Source: Clostridiales bacterium DTU092 (GTDB lineage Bacteria; Bacillota; Clostridia; Caldicoprobacterales; Caldicoprobacteraceae). Taken from it: DNA of 7,986 nucleotides. The notes beneath the pieces were generated by a model. It was not told where the DNA came from and did not search any database. It saw only the letters and a program-made list of their open reading frames with translations. Of the stretch, positions 1-5,907 are shown in pieces. Each line of letters opens with the position of its first letter. The first letter of the stretch is position 1. Location: positions 2,425-10,410 of the forward strand of contig LFTM01000037.1 of assembly GCA_001513505.1 (NCBI GenBank), in the 5' to 3' direction. The translations under genes and the position numbers were made by a program.

Positions 1-444
1 ATACTCATTTAATCCTTCTGCAATGGGATGTCCGGGTTCAATAACCCATATACGTTCTTTTTCTCCAATTTCCCGCCATTTCAAATCACAGGATGTTCCC
101 ATGAGTTTTCTGAATATCTTGCAAAAATGCCCCGAATGCAGGACTATAAGCCCCATTCCATCCATAACCCGTTTATATACCCTGTCCACAATCTCGTCTT
201 CAACCTTATGATGAGCCATGTGCGCCCACCAGATAAGCACATCGGTTGAGGCCAATACTTCTTCTGTAAGTCCATGTTCGGGCTGATCCAGAGTAGCTGT
301 TTTGACATGGAAACCGGGTTCTTTGGAAAGAAAATCAGCTATAGCTCCATGAATTCCTTCAGGATACACTGCAGCCACCTTTTTATCGGTCTTCTCGTGA
401 AGATTCTCATTCCACACCGTCACATTGATAGTTTTAGCCATCAT
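1..444 (-). CDS. ThuA-like domain protein (trehalose utilization family), 3' end cut by window
   Basis: The reading frame runs leftward from an ATG at 444 to the window edge without a stop, giving 148 residues. These match the N-terminal part of the ThuA family, a class I glutamine amidotransferase-like fold. Visible family features are the opening strand TINVTVWNE (5-13), the segment YPEGIHGAIADFL (27-39), the strand DVLIWWAHMAHH (68-79) and the strand GLIVLHSGHF (98-107). ThuA proteins act in the cytoplasm on sugars or keto-sugars, but their exact chemistry is poorly defined. Two ATGs are adjacent (444 and 441). The first is preferred because AGAGG at 455-451 lies six bases upstream of it. 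The gene is the third in a probable leftward operon with a sugar isomerase-like gene, 63 bases after a small membrane protein. The family call is firm; the substrate is unknown. Confidence 0.85.
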   Translation of the reverse strand, partial: MMAKTINVTVWNENLHEKTDKKVAAVYPEGIHGAIADFLSKEPGFHVKTATLDQPEHGLTEEVLASTDVLIWWAHMAHHKVEDEIVDRVYKRVMDGMGLIVLHSGHFCKIFRKLMGTSCDLKWREIGEKERIWVIEPGHPIAEGLNEY

Positions 445-463
445 CAGACACCTCTTTCAAGTT

Positions 464-469
464 ATTATA
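464..469 (-). promoter_or_regulatory. possible -10 box upstream of the ThuA-like gene
   Basis: A perfect TATAAT lies on the minus strand about 20 bases upstream of the ThuA-like start. No convincing -35 box is found at 15-19 bases spacing (CCGGTA at 17). It may be chance in AT-rich DNA, or a weak internal promoter within the operon. Confidence 0.2.
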
Positions 470-507
470 CCTTTTTTCAGCCGTTATACCGGATGAACTT
501 TTTTATC

Positions 508-663
508 CTAAAGCAACCCGCTTAAAAAACCATAATTCATTAATATATAAGCCAGCACCCCGATAACCAGCAGTACCAAAAATACCTTTAAAAGTTTAAA
601 AGCAATTTTCATGATGAAATATATGGCCACCACAGCAATTATTATCGACAGAATATCCGTCAT
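508..663 (-). CDS. small hydrophobic membrane protein, 51 residues
   Basis: This short gene reads leftward from an ATG at 663 to a TAG at 508-510. It encodes 51 residues that are almost entirely hydrophobic. One stretch is at about residues 4-18, another at about 28-42, and they are separated by a basic patch with K19, K23, K26. This predicts an inner-membrane protein with one or two short helices and no catalytic residues. AGGGGG at 678-673 sits nine bases before the ATG as a ribosome binding site. The gene lies between the sugar isomerase-like gene (93-base gap) and the ThuA-like gene (63-base gap), all on the same strand, so it is probably co-transcribed. I do not recognise the family. The hydrophobic pattern over the whole frame, clean start and stop, and fit into the gap argue that it is real. 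Function is unknown. Confidence 0.65.
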   Translation of the reverse strand: MTDILSIIIAVVAIYFIMKIAFKLLKVFLVLLVIGVLAYILMNYGFLSGLL

Positions 664-756
664 CAAACACAGCCCCCTATACTTATCTAATACGCTCTTT
701 CCCCCGAAACAGCCGCTTCATAAACAGCATCCGTATTTCCGGTCTTCAACACAAAA

Positions 757-1626
757 CTACAGCCCTAAAGCTTTCAGCTTTTCCTTTAAAAACACCACAG
801 CCTGTCGGATGTCCTTCTCCGGATCATCTCCTACCTCACGTTCAATGGTAAGAAAACCACGGTACCCAACCTTATGCAATGCCTTTAAATACTCGTCAAA
901 ATCAACCTGTCCTTCACCTAACGGGGTCTCCAGGAAATAATCCTCCAGACGCAGATCCTCTATTCCACCCTCTGCAAAGTAATTATATATAATCTCCGGA
1001 TCGGTTTGCTTCTTCATAATGCCGTCCTTAGCATGAGTATGAACTATGTAGTCCTTCAAAGTATATACAGCTTCAACCGGATCATCCCCTGTAACCATAA
1101 CCAGGTTGGCAGGATCAAAGTTAACGCTGACTCCCTTACTGCCTAAGCTGTCCAAAAATCTTTTCAAAGTCACAGCTTTTTCTGGTCCGGTTTCAATGGC
1201 AAAATAGGCCCCAACACTATCTCCATATTCAGCCAGTTCGCCACATGCATCCTGGAGAATTTTCCATCTGGGATGATTTTCATCTTCAGGCACAACACCA
1301 ATATGTGTGGTAACCACATTGGACTCCAGGTCCCTTGCAAGATCCATGATCCTCTTTGATTTCTCAATCCTCCCTGGGTTGTCCTCTGCTCTCGCAAAGC
1401 CATGGCCTCCAAGATCGCCGCATATAGCCGAAACCACCAAACCGTTGGATTTGATTATATCAAGTATTTCTTTCCGTTCAGCGCTGGTCAGATTCTCCGG
1501 AGCCATACGGCCGTATGTAGCATATATCTGTATCCCTGTTGCACCTACTTCTCTGGCCTTCTTTATCCCTTCTTCCAACTCTACACGAAAGGAATCCACC
1601 ATAACCCCTATTTGAAAACCATCCAT
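757..1626 (-). CDS. sugar phosphate isomerase/epimerase family protein (xylose isomerase-like TIM barrel)
   Basis: The 289-residue product is a full-length member of the AP endonuclease 2/xylose isomerase-like TIM barrel family. These are metal-dependent cytoplasmic enzymes that isomerise, epimerise or dehydrate sugars and keto-sugars. Likely metal and active-site positions are H108 (VTTHIG), E145 (AIETG), D171 (NFDPAN), H196 and H198 (VHTHAKD) and E262 (TIERE). The order E, D, H, E at successive strand ends is the family signature. The ATG at 1626 is supported by AGGAGGGG at 1639-1632. It is the first gene of a probable leftward operon ending in a ThuA-like gene, a pairing common in sugar degradation loci. 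A perfect TATAAT at 1660-1655 is its likely promoter. The family is secure; the substrate cannot be read from sequence, and annotations such as IolE-like or hydroxypyruvate isomerase-like would be guesses. Confidence 0.92.
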   Translation of the reverse strand: MDGFQIGVMVDSFRVELEEGIKKAREVGATGIQIYATYGRMAPENLTSAERKEILDIIKSNGLVVSAICGDLGGHGFARAEDNPGRIEKSKRIMDLARDLESNVVTTHIGVVPEDENHPRWKILQDACGELAEYGDSVGAYFAIETGPEKAVTLKRFLDSLGSKGVSVNFDPANLVMVTGDDPVEAVYTLKDYIVHTHAKDGIMKKQTDPEIIYNYFAEGGIEDLRLEDYFLETPLGEGQVDFDEYLKALHKVGYRGFLTIEREVGDDPEKDIRQAVVFLKEKLKALGL

Positions 1627-1654
1627 AGATACCCCTCCTATATATTTGTTATCG

Positions 1655-1660
1655 ATTATA
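1655..1660 (-). promoter_or_regulatory. probable -10 box of the isomerase/ThuA operon
   Basis: A perfect TATAAT on the minus strand would start transcription near 1648. That gives a leader of roughly 20 bases holding the ribosome binding site. The -35 region is weak (CCAATA at 17 bases spacing, 1683-1678), so an activator or another promoter may be needed. Confidence 0.4.
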
Positions 1661-1701
1661 TTGTATCAAAAAAATACTATTGGTTCCACGATATATTTAT
1701 A

Positions 1702-1721
1702 GTTGCTTACCATAACACAAC
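1702..1721. promoter_or_regulatory. imperfect inverted repeat in the divergent spacer
   Basis: GTTG-C-TTA (1702-1709) pairs with TAA-CA-CAAC (1713-1721) around a three-base centre, with a small internal mismatch. It lies between the two divergent promoters, where an operator for a sugar-responsive repressor could sit. The match is only seven base pairs and may be chance. Confidence 0.22.
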
Positions 1722-1756
1722 CGGGCCTTAACAACATGATTTATGCCAGGTTTACC

Positions 1757-1785
1757 TTGAAACCATATTCAAAAAATAGTATAGT
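1757..1785 (+). promoter_or_regulatory. sigma-A type promoter for the flavin reductase-like gene
   Basis: TTGAAA (1757-1762) and TATAGT (1780-1785) are separated by exactly 17 bases. Each box matches five of six consensus positions. Transcription would start near 1792 and give a leader of about 45 bases. A second perfect TATAAT at 1789-1794 lacks a good -35 (TATTCA at 1766-1771), so the first pair is favoured. An imperfect 10-base inverted repeat (1760-1769 and 1778-1787, eight of ten paired) overlaps both boxes. Confidence 0.6.
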
Positions 1786-1836
1786 TTATATAATAAATAA
1801 GTATTTGATAACAACTAATGCCTGGAGGGATTTGAT

Positions 1837-2340
1837 GTGAGAAAAGAAATACCTTATGATCAATATCTTCCCGAAGTGGAAAACCAGCTAAAATCAGGAG
1901 GCTTGTTTCTGACATCCAAAGTGGACAATAAGGTAAATACCATGGTTATTGGCTGGGGAGGAATTGTTTTCTTCTGGGAAAAACCTGCATTCCTGGTACC
2001 GGTCAGGAAATCCAGGTATACCCATGAACTCATTGAAAAGTCAGGCGAGTTTACAGTCAGCGTACCTCTTAACAAGAATTTAAAAGAGGCAATAAACTTC
2101 TGCGGAACAAATTCAGGCCGTGATATTGACAAACTAAAAGAGTGTAACCTGACAGCCCTGCCCGGTATAAAAGTGGATACACCGGTTATAGGGGAATGTC
2201 CTCTTCACTACGAGTGCAAAGTAATATACAAACACGAACTGACACCCGAAAATCTGGACCCGGAAATCAATAAGAAATTCTATCCCAATTATCATACATT
2301 TTTCCTCGGTGAAATTGTGGCGTGCTATTTAACCGAATAA
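1837..2340 (+). CDS. flavin reductase-like, FMN-binding split-barrel protein
   Basis: The 167-residue product has the length and pattern of the flavoredoxin/flavin reductase-like family, a split beta-barrel that binds FMN and acts in the cytoplasm as an electron carrier or reductase. Family features are NTMVIGWGG (34-42), the phosphate-binding region VRKSRYTHELIEKSGEFTVSVP with R57-K58 and T62 (56 onward), CGTNSGRDIDK (89-99), and the closing strand HTFFLGEIV (153-161). The start is GTG at 1837, with GGAGG at 1824-1828 eight bases before it. An ATG at 1835 overlaps but is followed at once by TGA, so it cannot be the start. A good promoter lies upstream. The next gene follows after 80 bases with no clear terminator between them, so the two may share a transcript. 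The partner enzyme and physiological role are unknown. Confidence 0.9.
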   Translation: MRKEIPYDQYLPEVENQLKSGGLFLTSKVDNKVNTMVIGWGGIVFFWEKPAFLVPVRKSRYTHELIEKSGEFTVSVPLNKNLKEAINFCGTNSGRDIDKLKECNLTALPGIKVDTPVIGECPLHYECKVIYKHELTPENLDPEINKKFYPNYHTFFLGEIVACYLTE

Positions 2341-2420
2341 ACAGCAGTTATCTCAGCCAATAATGATTTGATAACAAAATCCAATATCACAAAAAATAAC
2401 GAAATTAAGGATGGTAGTAC

Positions 2421-2699
2421 ATGTTTAAATTATGGGGTTCCATACATAAAAACAATAAAATAATAATGGACATGGTATCTGAATGCAATCGAGCCGATCT
2501 TTCAGAACAAGATCGGCTCCATCACTGTATCCAGGAAATATGTTACCAATTGGACCTGCAGCGCCCTGTCTGGCTTCAAAAAAACCAGAGGGAATTTGAG
2601 CAATACAAAAGAACGGTTTTAACCCAGGATAACTTTATTGAAAACATCGATTTTGATGCTCTTGTACTTGAACTTATCCCGGATGATGAACCAAGATAG
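2421..2699 (+). CDS. conserved-looking hypothetical protein, 92 residues
   Basis: This encodes a 92-residue, soluble, charged protein. It has no signal peptide or membrane segment, and I see no catalytic motif. The first half is likely helical (about 10-45, with cysteines C22, C36 and C41). A tryptophan-containing turn RPVWLQKN follows (48-55), then an acidic end DNFIENIDFDALVLELIPDDE (70-90). The pattern resembles small uncharacterised proteins I associate with clostridial genomes, but I cannot verify this and give no function. The start is ATG at 2421 with AAGGA about ten bases upstream, a weak site. It follows the flavin reductase-like gene by 80 bases. Its TAG stop ends one base before the end of the convergent transketolase gene. 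A perfect 11-base inverted repeat lies within codons 24-33. Confidence 0.8.
   Translation: MFKLWGSIHKNNKIIMDMVSECNRADLSEQDRLHHCIQEICYQLDLQRPVWLQKNQREFEQYKRTVLTQDNFIENIDFDALVLELIPDDEPR
2491..2519 (+). repeat. perfect 11-base inverted repeat within a coding region
   Basis: GAGCCGATCTT (2491-2501) and AAGATCGGCTC (2509-2519) are exact reverse complements around a seven-base loop (TCAGAAC). Together they can form a strong RNA hairpin starting 70 bases after the start codon of the 92-residue protein gene. No T run follows on either strand, so it is not a standard intrinsic terminator. It could slow translation, protect mRNA, or be accidental. Confidence 0.75.
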
Positions 2700-2700
2700 C

Positions 2701-4692
2701 TTATTGCCGTCCAAGTATTTTTAAGGCGCATTCAACAACCCTTTCGGTGGTAAAGCCAAACTCTTTAAACAGAGTACCGGCCGGACCGGAAGCGCCAAAC
2801 CTGTCAATAGAGATAATCTCTCCGTCTAACCCTACATATCTGTGCCAGCCCAGAGATGATCCGGCTTCTACAGCCAACCTGGTTTTTACATTGCATGGAA
2901 GCACTTTCTGCTTATATTCCTCCGGCTGCTCCTCAAAGATTTCCCACGACGGCATACTTACCACCCGGGCATCAATTCCTTTTTCTTTAAGAATCTTATG
3001 GGCTTCATAAACAAGCTGTACCTCCGAACCGGAAGCCATGAGTATGATGTCCGGTGTTTCCTTTTCGGAATCCAGCAGTATATACGCCCCTTTTAAAGCC
3101 CCCTTACCGGTTTCGCGGTAAACAGGAAGGTTTTGACGCGTAAGTACCAGCGCCGTTGGTCCAGATTTTCTTGTTAATGCCGCATACCATCCGGCAGCCG
3201 TCTCTTTGGAATCGGCAGGCCGGAACACGGTAAAGTTGGGAATACTTCTTAGCGCTGCCAGGTGTTCCACCGGCTGATGGGTTGGACCATCCTCACCAAC
3301 CCCTATACTGTCATGGGTGAGAACATAAGTGACGGGCAGTCCCATGAGAGCAGCCAGTCTCATAGCAGGTTTCATATAATCGGTAAATACGAAAAATGTT
3401 GCGACATATACTTTAAGCCCTCCATGGAGTGTCATACCACTGGCAATAGCCGCCATGGCATGTTCTCTCACACCAAAATGAAGATTGGAACCGGTACGAT
3501 CCTGAGCGGAAAAATGTCCCCGCTCCTCCATAACCGTCTTGTTGGATGGCGCCAAGTCAGCTGACCCGCCTATAAGATTCGGGACAAACTTAGCCAAGCG
3601 GTTTATAACTTCACCTGAAGCAGCACGGGTTGCCATACCTTTTTCAAATTCCCAGAATTCCTCAGCATCCAGCTGTTCCATGGGCAAATCGCCGCTGTGC
3701 CACAGTTTCCATTCCTCAGCCAGCCCAGGATACTCCTTTGAATAAGCTTCCCACAGACGGTTCCACTCTTCCTCAGCCTTTTTCCCCTTCGCTATTATCT
3801 CGTCCATGTGCCTTCTTACTTCCTCAGGAACATGGAAAGGTTCCTTACCCGGCCAGTTCAAATACTCTTTCATCTGCCGGATATTCTCTTCACCTAATGG
3901 CTCCCCGTGAGCTGACGCATCTCCCTGTTTTGCAGGGCAGCCATAGCCAATCTCTGTTGTAATAATAATCAATGAGGGTTTTTTGGTTTCGGCTTTGGCT
4001 TCGGCAATAGCACGATCAATTGCATCGATATCATTTCCGTCCTTTACTCTCAAAACCTGCCAGCCCTGAGCTTCAAATCGTTTGCCTACGTCTTCTTTGA
4101 ATGCAATATCGGTTGATCCTTCAATTGTTATGGAGTTCGAATCATACAGTACAATTAGCTTGCTCAGTTCCAGGGTACCTGCCAGCGATGCGGCTTCATA
4201 GCTTATTCCCTCCATCAGACAACCATCACCGGCTAAAACATATGTGTAATGATCCACAATGTTATACCCCGGACGGTTAAACCTGGCAGCAAGATAAGCT
4301 TCGGCCATAGCCATTCCAACTGCGTTTGCAAAACCCTGTCCGAGAGGGCCTGTTGTCGTTTCTACTCCCTCAGTATGTCCGTATTCCGGATGGCCGGGGG
4401 TTCTGCTCCCAAATTGTCTGAAATTCTTTATATCCTCAATGGTAAGGTCATATCCAAAAAGATGAAGCAGTGAATAAATAAGCATTGAGGCGTGTCCGGC
4501 TGACAGCACGAACCTATCCCGGTCGGCCCATCGGGGATTGGCAGAATTGTGTTTCAAATGCCTGGCCCACAGGGTATATGCCATTGGCGCTGCGCCCAAC
4601 GGTGCGCCAGGATGCCCTGATTTAGCCTTTTCAACTGCCTCTGCCGATAATACCCGAATAGTATTTATGCTTAGTTGTTCAACAGAATTCAT
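2701..4692 (-). CDS. tkt: transketolase, full length
   Basis: The 663-residue product is a complete transketolase (EC 2.2.1.1). This thiamine diphosphate and Mg-dependent cytoplasmic enzyme moves two-carbon units between pentose phosphate pathway sugars. Key regions are SGHPG (H27), SAGHAS (H67), PGHPEYGH (H101), the cofactor motif GDG (155-157) with DSN (184-186) as metal ligands, SAHGEP (H262), the catalytic glutamate E410 in FGVREH, and the substrate-binding HDSIGVGEDGPTHQP (460-474). The start is ATG at 4692, with AGGAGG at 4704-4699 six bases before it. A longer frame opening at 4713 is not used because it would place this ribosome binding site inside the gene. Pyrophosphate-binding, pyrimidine-binding and C-terminal domains are all present, so this is the single-chain form and not the split pair of half-genes seen in some clostridia. 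It appears to be transcribed alone from a promoter at about 4799-4828. Confidence 0.97.
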   Translation of the reverse strand: MNSVEQLSINTIRVLSAEAVEKAKSGHPGAPLGAAPMAYTLWARHLKHNSANPRWADRDRFVLSAGHASMLIYSLLHLFGYDLTIEDIKNFRQFGSRTPGHPEYGHTEGVETTTGPLGQGFANAVGMAMAEAYLAARFNRPGYNIVDHYTYVLAGDGCLMEGISYEAASLAGTLELSKLIVLYDSNSITIEGSTDIAFKEDVGKRFEAQGWQVLRVKDGNDIDAIDRAIAEAKAETKKPSLIIITTEIGYGCPAKQGDASAHGEPLGEENIRQMKEYLNWPGKEPFHVPEEVRRHMDEIIAKGKKAEEEWNRLWEAYSKEYPGLAEEWKLWHSGDLPMEQLDAEEFWEFEKGMATRAASGEVINRLAKFVPNLIGGSADLAPSNKTVMEERGHFSAQDRTGSNLHFGVREHAMAAIASGMTLHGGLKVYVATFFVFTDYMKPAMRLAALMGLPVTYVLTHDSIGVGEDGPTHQPVEHLAALRSIPNFTVFRPADSKETAAGWYAALTRKSGPTALVLTRQNLPVYRETGKGALKGAYILLDSEKETPDIILMASGSEVQLVYEAHKILKEKGIDARVVSMPSWEIFEEQPEEYKQKVLPCNVKTRLAVEAGSSLGWHRYVGLDGEIISIDRFGASGPAGTLFKEFGFTTERVVECALKILGRQ

Positions 4693-4746
4693 TTTATACC
4701 TCCTGTCATACATTATTGTAACGTCCGCCCGAATTTACAGGACAGC

Positions 4747-4792
4747 ACAAATGACAGCTCCAGTCTCCTCATCCGGTCCTGCTTCCATTTGT
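4747..4792 (-). promoter_or_regulatory. structured leader of the transketolase mRNA
   Basis: ACAAATG (4747-4753) and CATTTGT (4786-4792) form a perfect seven-base inverted repeat enclosing 32 bases. It would sit at the very 5' end of the transcript predicted from the TATAAT at 4804-4799. A competing pairing CAGGAC/GTCCTG is also possible with bases just outside. I do not recognise a known riboswitch class. It may be a 5' stabilising stem or chance. Confidence 0.3.
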
Positions 4793-4798
4793 CAGCTT

Positions 4799-4828
4799 AT
4801 TATAGACTATTTAATACATACCATGCAA
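4799..4828 (-). promoter_or_regulatory. probable transketolase promoter
   Basis: On the minus strand a perfect TATAAT (4804-4799) follows TTGCAT (4828-4823) at 18 bases spacing, in AT-rich surroundings. The -35 box keeps TTG but is weak in the second half. The predicted start near 4792 gives a leader of about 100 bases. The -35 box lies inside one arm of a nested palindrome (4817-4859). Confidence 0.5.
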
Positions 4829-4859
4829 GTTTCCAAAACTTTATTCATCCATTGGTATG
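4817..4859. repeat. nested palindrome overlapping the transketolase -35 box
   Basis: The outer arms CATACCA (4817-4823) and TGGTATG (4853-4859) are exact reverse complements. Nested inside, AAGTTT (4827-4832) and AAACTT (4836-4841) form a second perfect stem with a three-base loop. It lies between the dehydrogenase stop and the transketolase -10 box. No T run follows on the minus strand, so it fits an operator or mRNA 3' end stem better than a classical terminator. Confidence 0.5.
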
Positions 4860-4887
4860 ACAAAGCCGGTTATTTAATAGAATACAC

Positions 4888-5865
4888 CTACAGAAGCTCT
4901 TTTATTATCTCATGGATCTTTTTTGGTGACAAATAGGAAAAAGGAACATCAAACACGGTGCGCGCTCCCCTCTGTCCTTCCGCAGCCATTCGATATATCG
5001 CTCTTGCATATGCTACCAACACGCTGGATGTAAATTCCGGGTTGTCATCCAGATTCAGGCTAAATTCCATTATCTGTTTGTTAGAAAGTCCGGTTTTTCC
5101 GGAACATATTACAACTCCTCCGTGAGGCATACCTGAATGTTCTGCCTTAAGTTCCTCCTCGGATATAAAATGTACAGTTGTATCATAATCAGCAAAATAG
5201 TTGGGCATGCCTTTTATCTCACGTTCAATACTCTTTGGGTCAGCACCCTCTTCCGTCACAACATAGCATATACGGTGGTGCTTTTCCCTCGTTGTAAGGC
5301 TGGGATTCTCTCCGTTCCGCACCCTTTGAACAGCAGCATCTATGGGAACGGTATACTGAATGGCATTTTTAACGCCGGGTATCCTGCGGATAGCATCGGA
5401 ATGACCCTGGCTCACTCCCCTGCCCCAGAAAGTATACCCATAGCTGCCCGGTAATACAGCCTGCCCCAACAGCCTCATCAATGAAAACAAACCCGGATCC
5501 CAGCCGGCGGAGATCAAGCTAAGATTGTTCCCTTTTCTGGCGGCCTTATCGACCATTGCAAAATACTCGGGGATTTTTCCATGGTTATCAAAACTATCCA
5601 CGGTATTGAACATCTCCGCAATTTTCGGCCCCTGTTCGGGCAAATCAGTGGCCGATCCTCCGCATAGGATCATGACGTCAATTTTACCCTTATAAGCCTC
5701 CAGCTGCGATATATGAACAACGCTGGTATCAGCTTTTATACTTTCAGGCGGTCTCCGCGTAAACACGGCTACCAGTTCAATATCCGGGTTTTGCCTGACA
5801 GCCGTTTCCACACCACGTCCAAGATTTCCGTATCCGACAATTCCAATTCTGATTTTTTGATCCAT
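4888..5865 (-). CDS. ddh: meso-diaminopimelate D-dehydrogenase
   Basis: The 325-residue product is a full-length meso-diaminopimelate dehydrogenase (EC 1.4.1.16). This NADPH-dependent cytoplasmic enzyme interconverts tetrahydrodipicolinate plus ammonia with meso-diaminopimelate in one step, feeding lysine and peptidoglycan synthesis. It opens with a Rossmann cofactor site GYGNLGRG (11-18). Family blocks follow: CGGSATDLPEQGP (68-80), SFDNHGKIPEYF (91-102), SAGWDPGLFS (119-128), the substrate region WGRGVSQGHSDAIRRIPGV (147-165) and MPHGG (246-250). T172, R198 and H248 probably bind the substrate's D-centre carboxylate, by analogy with the Corynebacterium enzyme. ATG at 5865 has GGAGG six bases upstream. 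It follows a GH2 gene by 42 bases on the same strand and is probably co-transcribed, an unusual setting for an amino acid gene. The enzyme assignment is confident. Confidence 0.95.
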   Translation of the reverse strand: MDQKIRIGIVGYGNLGRGVETAVRQNPDIELVAVFTRRPPESIKADTSVVHISQLEAYKGKIDVMILCGGSATDLPEQGPKIAEMFNTVDSFDNHGKIPEYFAMVDKAARKGNNLSLISAGWDPGLFSLMRLLGQAVLPGSYGYTFWGRGVSQGHSDAIRRIPGVKNAIQYTVPIDAAVQRVRNGENPSLTTREKHHRICYVVTEEGADPKSIEREIKGMPNYFADYDTTVHFISEEELKAEHSGMPHGGVVICSGKTGLSNKQIMEFSLNLDDNPEFTSSVLVAYARAIYRMAAEGQRGARTVFDVPFSYLSPKKIHEIIKELL

Positions 5866-5907
5866 AATCCGCCTCCGTTTCTTTTCTCGTGGGCATCATC
5901 TTCTAAG

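Noticed and set aside
683..730. A 15-codon frame on the minus strand encoding a basic peptide, in the gap between the isomerase-like and 51-residue genes.
   Set aside because: No ribosome binding site at a proper distance and too short to support from sequence alone.
4693..4713. A seven-residue N-terminal extension of transketolase.
   Set aside because: The strong AGGAGG at 4704-4699 lies inside it and is ideally placed for the ATG at 4692.
4860..4887. Possible intrinsic terminator directly after the diaminopimelate dehydrogenase gene.
   Set aside because: No GC-rich stem followed by a T run on the minus strand in this stretch.
4538..4936. A 132-residue plus-strand frame opposite the start of transketolase and the spacer.
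   Set aside because: It overlaps a secure gene in antisense, has no ribosome binding site or family pattern, and is a shadow of the coding strand.
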